A DNA stretch of 55,799 nt from Ectocarpus siliculosus (Eukaryota; Sar; Phaeophyceae; Ectocarpales; Ectocarpaceae). The position numbers and the translations under genes are program-made. The notes under the pieces are model-generated. The model saw only the letters and a list, made by a program, of their open reading frames with translations, did not search any database and was not told where the DNA came from. Below, in pieces: positions 44,806 through 55,799 of the stretch. Position 1 is the stretch's first letter. The number at the start of each line of letters is the position of its first letter. Location: the NCBI GenBank assembly GCA_000310025.1, contig FN648970.1:409573-465371 (forward strand). The letters are read 5' to 3'.

Positions 44806-47800
44806 CCCGAAACTCGCAGCTATCCTACGTAGCTTCACATGCACCGTTTCTGCCGGTCCGACGTGTGCCGCTCGCTCGTTGTCGAGAGGGCCAAAGGTTT
44901 AAAATGGGTTAATGCGTTATGTTATGTTCATTTCCTTTGGCACAGGTATGTGTTGCGGCGTTTTGGTGCTGATGTCCACCGGAGGATCTTGGTTTTTGTT
45001 AGTGGGCAGAGGTTCGGGTGATCTCCCGATCCGTCGCACTCTCCCTAGGTACACTCGCCTTTCTTCAACCCCACATCTCACAAAACGCTGTCCGAGGAAA
45101 GTCCTAGCCAACAACCACGGCCAGCGTCCCCTTGATGTTGCTCACGATGTGCCGGCATCTGGTGTGGTGTGTGTCTTGTATGGTTGTCCGTCCCTATCTC
45201 GTCCCCGTCCCGCGTCGGTCTTACCACCGTCCACCGCGCCGGCGCGCCTGCCGTCGCGCGACAACCTTTAACGATTTGCTCGCGTGTGCACGCGTCATCA
45301 CATTGGCAGGGTCCAACGTCAGAGGTATAAGCGACCTTCCGAAGCCTCCCCCGTCCAGCTGACGAGGGCCGGGCGCGTGCTAGAACAAGCTCTCTTCGTG
45401 TATTTATCTACACGAGAGCTTCTAGCACGCGTCCTAGTCGAAGCGAAACTCCTGCAGTAAAACGATGTTCGGAGTATTGCGCCATGTAGAGAGATGCTCT
45501 GGTGACGTTTGGGGGTAAATCCGGGCGTGGGTTAGGGAACGTGGAGGCGGGCGAGCAAACTCGACGTTGTACATAGCTTGGGATGCAAAGAGTGACTTCG
45601 TTGATGCGTTGCGCTCTTGGGAGTTGTGGCTACACAACTCTCATCCTTGGTGCCAGAGGGAGTCATCAGCTTGGATACGCGGGCACGGGATACTGGAACC
45701 GCATTGGTAGTGTAGCCCTGCTGGTTTGCAATTGTCAGTTATTGGTGTGGAGCCATCGTTTCTTCGTCCACACCTACCCCCCCGTTGCCCGGCGCCGTCG
45801 TTTTGGCTCCACTACGGGCGGAGCATCATTGTTGTAAGTAGAAATATACCGCGAGCACGGCGGGATTCGCGAATGACGCTTGCCACTGATAAAAGTTCCT
45901 TGGGAAACGGGTGGCAGGCTGACATGCGAGTTCTCTATGCTAATGAGGCCTTTGTGGCGAAGAAAGCCTTGCACTGCGGTAACTTTAGGTTTTGTATTAT
46001 GTAACCTCCGGTGCCGATGATACCTGTTGTGTGTTTCACTGTGTGATTTCGTTGGGTCCGGTTGATTTCTTACCTATTTTTCCCTACGTCCTATGCGAAT
46101 TTTGTCCAGCGCGCTTTGCGTTGTTTTTTGACGGTTGCTGGGGTTGTTCATCGTTCGTTGAACAGTCGGCCCGCTTTGTGGTGGCAGCGCTGGAGGCATT
46201 GTAGGGTGGCGTGAGGGCTACGCTTTCAGCGTGAGCTATGTTGGCAGTGTGCGCTGATGCGTGGGCATATAGGCTCTGCTCCTACCGCCGGTTGGGTCAT
46301 CGGCGGTGGCTCTGCTGATGATTTCGTCAGTTCATGCTCCCGGAGTACTTGAATATTTTGGTATGCGAGCACATCCTATTTACCGAGGCAAGCGCCTCAT
46401 GCCATCCGACACCATAGCCTGAGCGCTCTTGCGAATGCCCACCACGACTGCTTGCCAAGAGTCTCGATGGAAGATAGACGTACCAACATTTTACTGTTGG
46501 CGGTTGCTGGGACACGGAAAATGAGCTGTCTGAGGTTGCATGTGCCATCGACCCAATCCCTTGAACCATATCAATGTGTTGTTGAGGGAGATAACTCGAA
46601 CAATCGTGTTTGCCTTGTAGTCACCCTACGGGAGAATTGAATGCAGAGTAGGTGCTGGACTCCCACATGATGTACGGCACGCCGTTTTGTGTTCCGGCCC
46701 TCAGGGCAAGAAATGCACCACAAAAGACCTTAAAACATTCCCGTCATTTCATGTATGGCTGGACATGAGCTGGACATCACCAGCCGGCTAAAGGTCTGAC
46801 TCCCGCCGACAAGCTCAGGTTGGTCGCCTATGACTCTGATGCTTCTGCTGAGGTCTTCCACGCCACAACCGATGGCGTTTTGGCGTGCTTGCTTCGATTT
46901 GGCACCGCTGGCGACGTTCTGGGCTGTGTTGAAGACGATGTTGGCAAGAAACACCTTAGCTCAAGGTAAACACCGCGTCAGTTGGACCAGTACCAGGTAC
47001 TGAGCGGAGACCGGTACGGTTTTTTAACGTGAAGACAACAACAACAAACACAACAACAATCATTGTGAACAGGGCCGATGATGAGGACTTGGTGCAACGC
47101 GCACTGAACCCCTATTGGTACTGCACCCACTCGTGTCTGACGTCTCAATTCGGCTCATGAAGCAAGTCTGCCGCTGGATCATTTCCCACGCGGGGTTTCA
47201 CGATTGTCTACGAAATTAGCTTCAACATCGTCGGCATCACCAACAGGGAGTTTGTAACAAAAAGACGCCCGATGTTAAGTTCATCATCTATCGTAGCCCG
47301 GGACAAACAAAGGCGGAATATCTTTCTCGACATGCGGAGTCTGCTGGGAAGTAGGATGGACAAGGCGGCCTCATACGAAGCCCTGTCACGTGCGACATCT
47401 CCTCTTTCCGGTGATGTTGGCCGACCTCAACAAACCACCCAACAAAGACGTCCTGTCACTTCCTCGACTACCTCAACCGCCTGGACGGCGATACACTTGC
47501 AACATCTGGCACGGTTCGCGAAAACGTCGGTCTCCCTTGCTGCCGTCGCCGATTGCGGACCACCGGTGCCAAGGGCACAACAGACAAAGGGAGGCAATCG
47601 CCATGGTCATGGCGCGACTCGGAGCACCCTACCTACACCTCCGAACAGCAACAAAAAATGCATCGCTAACTCTTTTCTCGCCTTCTCCATGTTCATGGCG
47701 CAACGCGGAGTATCCATATCTACATCTCCGAACGGCGACAATAGCTGTTTCTTCAATTCTTCTTTGACCTTGGTTCTGGCAGCGTGGGATGTTAAACACA

Positions 47801-48498
47801 CCCCAGACACAACCAAGTTGACACACCAAGTTGTTTCCCGCTGCCGCAAACCCTTCGTCAACTGCCTCCAACCCTTCGCATCCCTGCTCAACGGCTGCGC
47901 CATGCCTCAACACATCTTGTCGATTTCTATCGGTTTCGCAGCGTTTCGCTCGTCTATCGGTTTGATAGAGTTTCGCATCTGCATCACCACCATGATTAAA
48001 ACACTGTAGTTTCCTCTCCACAATACCTATTTGTTTTAGACTGTTTTCAACTCACGGCACCACCGCCTACTTTTTGCTCCTCTCTACCTTCAGCTTGAGA
48101 ATCGGCATGAGCGTCACGGCATCCTGACGAGTTCCGGACTGCCTGGCCTTGGTTCAACAATGGTGGCGGTCGCCAGCGTCTTCGAGGCAGGCGCGTAACG
48201 TTGCCCTCAATACGGCTGGCTCCTCCGCCGTCTGGCCTAACAACATCACACTTCCTCTGCTCTATCTGTGAGACGGAGTGTGATTGCGTTACCGCGTGCG
48301 GTTCCCTTCGGAATTCTAGCGGAAATCGTCAACAAACCGAGTGCTGGTCTTCTCTTCTCCTGTACGGAAATCCAGATGCTCGGGACGCCCCAACCGGTTG
48401 AAATTCGACCCCAGCATTCCAACTGGACACCCGGTTCCGTGTGGCACACGCACCTCGCCAGATAGATCTCAGGGCACAGCATCGAAACGCAGTGACAA
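44806..48498. other. Intergenic with unassigned open frames
   Basis: It contains the hairpin at 45374-45431. At 46783-46971 both strands look protein-like: plus KGLTPADKLRLVAYDSDASA, minus MFLANIVFNTAQNVASGAKS. At 47272-48009 a 245-codon plus frame is Ser/Thr/Arg-rich, is open in other frames too, and contains an 87-bp imperfect tandem duplication near 47602 and 47689. A run like AACGTGAAGACAACAACAAC (47027) recurs at 55722. I recognise no family; transposon remnants are possible. Confidence 0.35.
45374..45431. repeat. Long hairpin (imperfect inverted repeat)
   Basis: CGCGTGCTAGAA at 45374-45385 pairs with TTCTAGCACGCG at 45420-45431. The inner arms AGCTCTCTTCGTGTA (45388-45402) and TACACGAGAGCT (45409-45420) pair with a two-base bulge around the loop TTTATC. 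The stem is about 25 bp, the size of a small-RNA precursor or a fold-back element. Confidence 0.75.
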
Positions 48499-51400
48499 TC
48501 AGAAGGAAAATTCACTCGCGTTCCACAGATGGACCTCCAAGCCTCGCTTCTTCTCGTGCCACGTTATCATCTCATACCAGTATTGAAGGAACTGTACGGG
48601 AGACAACAGACGCGAAAGCAAGCAGATGCAGGGAGATCATACCCCCCGTGAGAAACACAGCAATGTCGGCAAGACGCCCCTGAAACTTGTGGTACTGGGT
48701 ATGGTGCAAGTGTTTGGCGTTGGGTCGGGGGGGGGGTCGAATCTTGCCCAGAACTAGGCCTTCCCGCACTCCGTGAGCGCCTCGTTCATCTACATTGTAT
48801 TCAACTTGACCATGCCCCAAGCATCTACATCTGTGGGCGTTCCACTCCACGATAGAGTGGCTTGGCGTGCAAGGTTAGGGCGTGATCGACATGGCCTCAA
48901 CCAAGCGTGAAGAGTGTAAACACATACAAACACACCTGGTAAGGAGCGTACTTCTCGTACTCCTTCTTTACCCTTGGCGCCACCTCCTTCACATTCTTGG
49001 TCGTTACACCGTGATAGTCCTTGAAGTGCCGGACCTACCGATCGAAAAGGTGTAGGATGGCACGGCGGTGGTGCTATGAACGGATTGGCGGCAGGACAAG
49101 AGCTAGGACAGGCGTAGCAAAAGGGATGCAGTGAAGTGCAGAACCAAACTCATGAAAATTCACTCGCCTTGCGCGTAGACCTCAAAATATTCGGGATGGG
49201 ATTCTATGAACCTATGCGAGAATTGTTCTTGACTCAGGCATGCGTTGCGGTCGTGCTTGGTTGGAAGCGGTGTCTCGTTGTGAAATATTCTCCTCCAAAA
49301 ACTCATCCGCAGGTAAAGAACGGTTGGACTGAAGACGTGGGTGTGCAGCACGATGTCCCCGCGACCCTTTCATCCATGTGCTATTGATACATCCGTATTC
49401 GCAACATGGAGCAAGGGCAACCCAAACCTTGCACATCTACACAAAACAGTTAGGTTTCCGTGTAGCTGCATGCACCTGGGACGTTCTTTTTCCACGTTCA
49501 GGTTGATTGGAAAATATATTCCACGGTCAGTGAAGATAGTCGGCCCAACAACAAAAAAAACGGGTCAGAGCTTGTGTTTCACGCACGTTGGATATCTTTG
49601 ACTCACGGTTTCACTATCCATCGGGATATCCTCGTAGAAGCCCAGCAACATCGCCACGTTCCCCGCCGCGTAGTCCCCAAAGCCGTACAGGGCCTTGACA
49701 AACTTCAGCACTTCTTCCCTGTGGCGGCGCATATGGAGCGTTCAAGTTGCACGACTCGTGAAAAACAGACATCTGGTACGAGACTGGAGCAAAGCTGCTG
49801 GGCATGACCTTGTATGAATATCACCTTGAAGGCTGTCTATTTCGGTGAAAACACCTTCGGGCATCATCCCCAATCGCAAAGCAGCTAGCCACAGAGGAAC
49901 TCTCAATAGACCAATGTTGGTATTGAGCATGCACAAGCCAATGTCCTTACGGCCTCTCGCTCGAAACAGGATTTTAGTATTCCTTGACGCCAGTGTAACA
50001 AGATCGCCACGTACCCAAAAAACCTCGGTTGCGCATATAAATGAAAGCACTACCACCGTACCTCGTCCGTTCGGGTGCCTCCAGCCAGGCGGGGTCAACG
50101 GATCCGTCCCGGAAGCTCTCTGCCAGCCTCAGGATGCGGCCGGCGCGGTAGCCCACTTTGGCTTTCTCCTTGAGGTCTTCCTCCTGCACGTTTTCCAGGT
50201 CCTGGGGAAAAACAACAACAGGACGGAGGAAAGGGCTCACCGCTCAGAAGCAGCCGCAGCACGGGCTGTGAAGCAATGGTAAAGTAGCGGCGGTAGCAGC
50301 TAGTCAGGCAGCAGCGGGACACAAAATCATGATAAGCCGGAATGGGCGCAAATCTGAAGCAGCAGCAAAAGCACCAGCAGCACCAGCAACCATCACAGTT
50401 TGCCAGGAAGATCAAGGCAACACTCGGAGGAAGGCAGCTTCAACCGAACAATGCGAACCCCGTGTGGAAAACCACGTTCTTCCATTAGACGAACTTGGTG
50501 CTAGCGTACCTCAGGAGTAGGGAAAGCCCCGGATCGCCCAAACTCCTCGCACAGCAACCTGCAGAGAGAAGTGCGCGCAAGTAGTTATGCGCCGGAATAA
50601 CACGAAAGCCATACGGGGCTTTTAATGACCCGGCCACAAGGGGTAGTATCAACTCATGGTTGATATACATAGCTAGCATGTGGAATGGGTTAGCACACTT
50701 ACGTGATCTAATGAACAACCAGACCTTCCGCCTGATGCCGCTGATCATACTTCTAGAGCTTGCTAGAAAGATCTTTTGGGAAGGCAGAAGTTGGGAAGGC
50801 AGGCAGGTAGGCAGGCAGGCAGGCGAGCACGTAGTTGCACGACAGGATCGCAAGAAAGGTCGACTTACTTGTTCATGCGAATGGTTCCCCCGAACTTCAT
50901 GTTGCATCCCGTGATGCTCTTGACCTGTTCGGCGAAGCAGCGCAAAAATAACGAACCGAACACGAAACCCAACATGGTGAGGGAAAACACTCTGAAGACT
51001 CCACGTTTTCAGCATAACTGGCTGCAGGGAAGCACCTGTTGAGCAACGGTGAAGAAAAACGAGTACCAATGGACAAGCCGACATTTAAGCCCACCCAAGA
51101 AATCAGGACCAGCCAGCACAAACAACAAGGGTGGTCGCAAGGGATAAAAAAGACGGGTAAATGCGCTTGCCGCTGGCCCTCACCATGTCCTCGAAGACTG
51201 TAGGCGAGCTGCGTCGTGGCGTAGTCAGTTTTGGTCAGTTCCGATGATTGACGGTGCCGCCATCGTCCGGGGAAAGGTTTCGCACACGCCGTGGTGTGCG
51301 GAGTTGGTGTTGCGAGACGGAAAGAAAGGATGTTTGGCGGCGTTGACCAAAGCGCAGATGAAGAGGAGGAAGTTCACGGCGTGGGTAGCAGAGTATGCCC

Positions 51401-52719
51401 CACAAGGCGAACAAATGAAACAAAAGGGTTGTTAAGTCCCACGGATAGATTTTTTTTGGCATGGTCATCTAGGTGCACGCCGTAGTCGAATGCCACTGCC
51501 CCGTACACGAAAAGAGCAAAGTACCCGTCATGCAGGCCATCGAAGGGTTCGGCCCCAGCAACAACAATAATGCATCTCTCCCGGCTGCTCAATCACACCC
51601 GACGGCAGTGTGTAGGGCTGTCTCACTTATCTGGAATCTTGCGCTGACCTGTCCTTCTCTCGCATACCACGCAAGAGTACACTATCGCCTTGCCGAAACG
51701 CCGCGCAAGAACCAAAACAGTAACAGAGGAATTGGCAGTCTGATAAATCACACAAGACTACACCAGAGACTCTCCCCCTCAATATCCCGCGAGACCTTTC
51801 TAACGCCGCTCTCCTTTGTCCCATATACACGTATCGAGACACAACACGGTGTTTTCTTGGCGTGCAGAGGCCGCGTGCGCTAACCGTTTATGACACAACG
51901 TGGTCAATGAGGTCTATTCTGTACATGCATTTAGAAATTCTTGACGCACTTTTAATTTGCTCGTTGTTCTCGCACACGCACCGGAAAAGCCGGCCGTAGC
52001 CTCGCTTCTTCGCCTCAGGGTGAAGACGGAACCACGGTGCCAGGTCGATGGTAGTCTGAAACATCCTCTGTGTGAGAGCCGGTGATAGGAGAGCGGCGGA
52101 GCAAGAGATGTGTACACACAGTGAGTCCCCCGCGGGTGGGTGCTGCTTCGCGCGCGGAATCACAACCGATACGCCCGAGAGGCAGTCAGCGGGGCTGCTC
52201 AAGGAACAACAACGGTAGAGGGCGGTTTGCTCCAAAAAACGAACATATGCAAGCAAGCAGGGCATACGGCTGGCTCGTGGTCGATTGCAGAGGAAAAGAC
52301 GACCGAAATTGGTCTGGAAACATTGTGCACCAGGTCATACGCTCTCTCGGGTTGCCTCTCCCTGCCTGCCGGCATGCTTGCCTCCCTGTCTGTCTGTACC
52401 TCTCTACCCCCCTCTCTCCTGGCTTCCTCCCCTCCGATCCATACCCACCTGCCACTCGCGTTTGCACACCCAGTGCAAAACCCAAAGACTGACAACGTTG
52501 AAAAAAACAGTAACGAGAAGTAGCTGTACGCGACCACCACTACTTGGACTACCACCATAGCCATCCCGACCACCCCCACCCACCCAACCAATGCCAACAC
52601 TGTCGCCGCACCACCCCGACTACTCTCCAACCCTCACTCACCACAACTTGCGCACGAATATCCTCTTGATCGGACTCTGTCAACGCCTCCGCAGAAACCA
52701 CGTCCACCCTTAGTGCCAT
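48499..52719 (-). CDS. HhH-GPD superfamily DNA glycosylase
   Basis: Ten exons with agreeing phases: 52719-52642, 52067-51982, 51208-51184, 50924-50869, 50558-50510, 50201-50062, 49718-49607, 49034-48936, 48591-48499 (stop TGA); the nine listed give 245 residues, and any tenth would lie 5' because the frame is open before the chosen ATG. Order of motifs: DQEDIRAQVVRMFQTTIDL, KKRGYGRLFR|SPTVFEDMVK, SITGCNMKFGGTIRMN, EFGRSGAFPTPEDL, KVGYRAGRILRLAESF, helix-hairpin-helix LYGFGDYAAGNVAMLLGFYE, the Asp loop IPMDSETVRHF, and YAPYQFLQYWYEI at the end. This is a base-excision repair fold like the short plant HhH-GPD proteins. The Asp expected for catalysis is present. The Lys of bifunctional glycosylase/lyases is replaced (Tyr in GDYAAGN), and no 4Fe-4S Cys set is seen, suggesting a monofunctional enzyme. 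The substrate base cannot be told. Confidence 0.87.
50795..50826. repeat. (GCAG/GGCA)n tetranucleotide repeat in an intron
   Basis: Repeated AGGC units with one GTAG interruption, in the glycosylase intron just 3' of the exon ending at 50869 on the minus strand. Confidence 0.85.
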
Positions 52720-53150
52720 GGCCTGTTGGTCTCCTCCCGAACCTTGCTTGGGATTCGACACTTGCCCGCATGCCGGGACAAGAGATATGGTACATCTTGC
52801 CGTGTTTACCAAGCGCTCGCCGAACCTGCGGAGCGTGCGTGTGCAAAAGAACAAAAAGGAATTATCCGAGTGTAAACAACAGCAGCCGACAACATTTTAT
52901 AAGTTTTGCGTATAGTGTAGTTTCCCTGGCCAACCCCGCCTGGGGCAAGGGGTAACCCGTTCAAGTTACGGGCGAAACCGCGGAGGATTCCAACCTAGAG
53001 TTGCACCACCACGGATGGATACGGAGACTTCGCCATTACGCCTGAGCAGCGTCTCAAAAGCCCACGCGCAAGAAAAGAACCGCGAACAAGGTTTCTCCCT
53101 CTTACACAGTCGATTCCTGCGCGTGATTCAGTACACAGGGAGGATTTGGG

Positions 53151-53501
53151 TTGTTGCCTTTCCTACACCACGCAGATTCGTTCGTTCTATGCCTTGTCTT
53201 ACCTGAGCGGGCGGTTGAACGTGCCCGAATCACTGAGTCCCGGCCCGCTCTCGCACCGTTGCCAGAGGTTGGGTGGGACGACGAAGTACCCGTAGCTATT
53301 GTAACGCCGCAACCGGAGTGCGATTCATCGACAGTGGAAACGAGAGACCGACCAGGGACGAAGCGGGAGGAACAGATAGAGGAGGGAGTCGAGACTGCGC
53401 AACGTCAAGCGAACGCATCCGCATGGTTGCTGTGGATCCAACTATTTATTGTAGTAACACTTGTGAGAACGGGAATAGAGACTAGACTCCTGTGGCGGTA
53501 A
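53151..53501 (+). CDS. Possible terminal exon of a tail-anchored membrane protein
   Basis: An open frame to TAA at 53499-53501 with good composition over its second half: RPALAPLPEVGWDDEVPVAI, an acidic/Arg-rich stretch (KREEQIEEGVETAQRQANAS) and a hydrophobic segment WLLWIQLFIVVTLVRTGI ending LLWR. A Pro-rich cytosolic part ending in one helix near the C-terminus would be a tail anchor. The exon may begin near 53205 after TCTTACCTGAG. No upstream exon was identified. It would diverge from the glycosylase gene. Confidence 0.35.
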   Translation: MLPFLHHADSFVLCLVLPERAVERARITESRPALAPLPEVGWDDEVPVAIVTPQPECDSSTVETRDRPGTKREEQIEEGVETAQRQANASAWLLWIQLFIVVTLVRTGIETRLLWR

Positions 53502-55762
53502 ATTAGCGTGTGCCTCTTTCGTCCGCAAGTCATGCGATCCACTTCCATTAGAAATCACGACGAGCCGACGCGCTCGACCTAATGCTACTCACGGAGGTCA
53601 GGCCACAGAGATCGACGTAGGCTTTTCTGTTTTGAGGCTTTCGAATTGATGTCGGTCAAAAGACCTCTGTGCTTGTGTGGACGGCCCTCTTTTCTCGGAC
53701 TGTCTCGGCGCTTTCTCCCCGCTTCCCGCAGATTTTTCCCGCAATATTTATTTGCGGGTGACGAACTTCTCTGCACGTTTGCTGTTGTACTGCTGGTGCG
53801 ACTGCTGTCTGCCAATACGTTGCTGTTTCCCACGTCGCATTCACCAGTGTGGCACGCTCGGGCCCCAATCACGGGTGATTCTCCAGGTAAGGAAGCAACT
53901 CTCATGTACTGCTGTACAGCTGTACACTGCTGGCGCGAGTATGGGATCGCAACTTTGTTGGTGAAACCCCGCGCATTCCTGTTCGTCTCTGCTCTCACCT
54001 GCACGCTGCCTGTGTGAAAGAGAATCCTTGGGGAACCTCAACCATTACCACAGAGGAGATGTCATGCTTCGCTCCTGCCTCTGTCTTTCTTGCTCCGGGA
54101 GCCGGATTCGCAGCAACGGCGGCCTTCCGGTTAATCTCGCTGCTGTTTGCTGTGGCGGCCATATCGATGCTTGGACCGCTGCTGCTATCTTTCCTCCTCC
54201 TTTTGCTTGCCGGGAAGGTCATTGGACTGGGCTTGGCAACCTTGCTTGACGCAGCCCGAGTGGCAACGCGGGGTACTCGTGCTGACATGTTGGCACAGTA
54301 TATGGTTGCCGTGGTTGGCACGGCAGTGTATGGTAGGCCGGAGTCATGTGCAACTCAGTCGCAGAGGGCATATTGCAACATATTGCACATGGGGGTGCCG
54401 CGGTTGGGAGCCAGAAAAAAACTACATGTTATGTACATTATGCATTACAAGGCTTTATCGTTCCTTCTTCCCAACGCTGCCTCGGCAAGGCTTTTGCTTA
54501 GGCATGGCCCATAGCGTGGGGGGGGGCTTTCTAGCGAGCATGGCTAGACTCACCCTCAAGGGACCGATACCTTCTTGCTACGGCGCACCCGCCGCCAGGC
54601 GTGCGTAGTGGTAGAGTTGGGTCGACACTGGTGATGCGTCAGGTACAAAAAAAATAAATGCAGATGCGCGGGCCTCATGGCCGTCGGTGTAGACAGCAAT
54701 CAATGTCCATCTCAGTTTTGTGCGCGGAGGCAGACGCCATCAGAAAGATGGACGGACACTATGTGCACGGCCCTCGGTTGCTAGAGGGAGCTGTACTGTC
54801 TCAGTAACCTGGCTTCGCCATCAAAGGGGAGGGGGGAACAACAGGTGGTGACGAGCTGAGTGGGCTGGTTGACCCTTCGGCGCGAGAATTTTCAGACCAT
54901 CAAGAAGTGCAACGAGGGAGAAAGCGGGAACCGACTGGGAAGGACAGCAACGAGAGCGTGTACGGACGGAGCGGGTCGATTTTGGTCGTGCTAGGACTGG
55001 CCGCAGCGACACCGGAGCAGCGGCACCGGAGCACACGGACGACATCGAACCGTGACGCACGGACGAACATTTTGTGTTTTCAAATATTTTCCGTTTTTTT
55101 TCCTGAACATTGGTGTTGTGTGTGTGTAATGACGTTACTGATTTTGTAGAGAGACGCGGCAGAGATGGCGCGGATACCCCGGGTGCCTTTATTGTGTACC
55201 TGCATCGTGGAAGACCCCACCCTTCAATCAATGTGGAACGATTATTATAACTGCTGTGTCCCAACACAGATAGATGATCCGGGGGTAGATTCGGTGATTG
55301 TCAATTGCAATGAATGATGGCTTTGGTTGGGTGTCCTTTTTCACTAGCTGTATGTCCACGAACGCATTCTGACAGCACTTCAGACAGCAGTTGCGCGCCC
55401 CGAACTTATGCCATGCCTACCATGATGCTATTGTACTGGCAGTACTCCAGACAGCTGTGCGCTGTAGTTGACAAACATTCATTTTGGTGAAGGGTGGGAC
55501 AGGGGGAATGATGCTGCTGTAGTCGAATGTAGTGTGTGGACGGGTAGTTCAGTTTTGGGCACGCAAACGTGCTGCAGGGATGTATATGTGTACCTCTTCG
55601 GGCTTGTGTACCCTTTTGTTGCTAGTTTTTGTGTTCTTTAGATCTTCTGATGGCTCTAGCATTTTTGTGACAACGGACCGCGTCTTTGCTAAAATTTGGG
55701 ATTAGCAACTGACACGAGTTTAATGTGAAGACAACAACAACAACCAACCTTTGGGATGCGCG

Positions 55763-55795
<33 letters not shown>

Positions 55796-55799
55796 GGGT
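53502..55799. other. No firm gene; one open frame of uncertain strand
   Basis: At 53995-54514 the plus strand could encode a strongly hydrophobic protein (SLLFAVAAISMLGPLLLSFL), while the minus strand reads as a Lys/Ser-rich protein (SPMTFPASKRRRKDSSSGPS); I cannot choose. Frames at 54821-55267 are open on both strands. The window ends in a (TTG)n run. Confidence 0.35.
55763..55797. repeat. (TTG)n microsatellite at the window end
   Basis: About 12 TTG units just after GTGAAGACAACAACAACAAC, so the two runs could fold back on each other. Confidence 0.95.

Overview
The window is nuclear DNA of an intron-rich eukaryote. I read it as a heterokont (stramenopile) alga, most like a brown alga such as Ectocarpus. 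Four things point there: short GC-rich exons separated by introns of roughly 200 to 1,800 bp; many mixed microsatellites; a 5' exon with a typical heterokont plastid presequence (signal peptide, A-A-A/F cleavage site, Ser/Thr/Arg-rich transit region); and a cilia-associated protein gene. The assignment is an inference. No operons, CRISPR arrays or rRNA genes are visible. Exon models were built by hand from conserved motifs, GT-AG (sometimes GC-AG) boundaries and reading-phase agreement.

Layout. Positions 1-1661 (+) hold the 3' end of an unrecognised gene with a 63-bp tandem repeat in its coding frame. Positions 4940-13879 (-) hold an 11-exon gene that joins a calmodulin-lysine N-methyltransferase domain to a uridine-kinase/YggC-like P-loop kinase domain. 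One continuous exon codes for the end of the first domain and the start of the second. Positions 15364-16210 (+) are a broken ankyrin-repeat gene. Positions 19971-21177 (-) encode a small IF1-like mitochondrial ATPase inhibitor. Positions 23.2-25.7 kb hold a nest of dispersed direct and inverted repeats. Positions 27682-29773 (-) hold part of a CFAP119/CCDC189-like cilia gene. Positions 35034-36862 (+) hold a low-complexity gene with an STPGR-like motif, interrupted by an assembly gap.

Positions 38329-43120 (-) encode an NSF-type AAA ATPase with only the D1 domain and a plastid-type presequence. It starts about 220 bp from a divergent small membrane-protein gene (43341, +). Positions 48499-52719 (-) encode a 10-exon HhH-GPD DNA glycosylase with a 25-nt microexon. 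The rest is non-coding or unassignable sequence.

The genes look unrelated in function (protein methylation/kinase, energy metabolism, cilium, plastid AAA, DNA repair), as expected for a eukaryotic chromosome. The most unusual items are the methyltransferase-kinase fusion and the D1-only, apparently plastid-directed NSF relative. There are two assembly gaps (10231-10330 and 35464-35550). The first is flanked by what looks like a low-quality duplicate of the same sequence.
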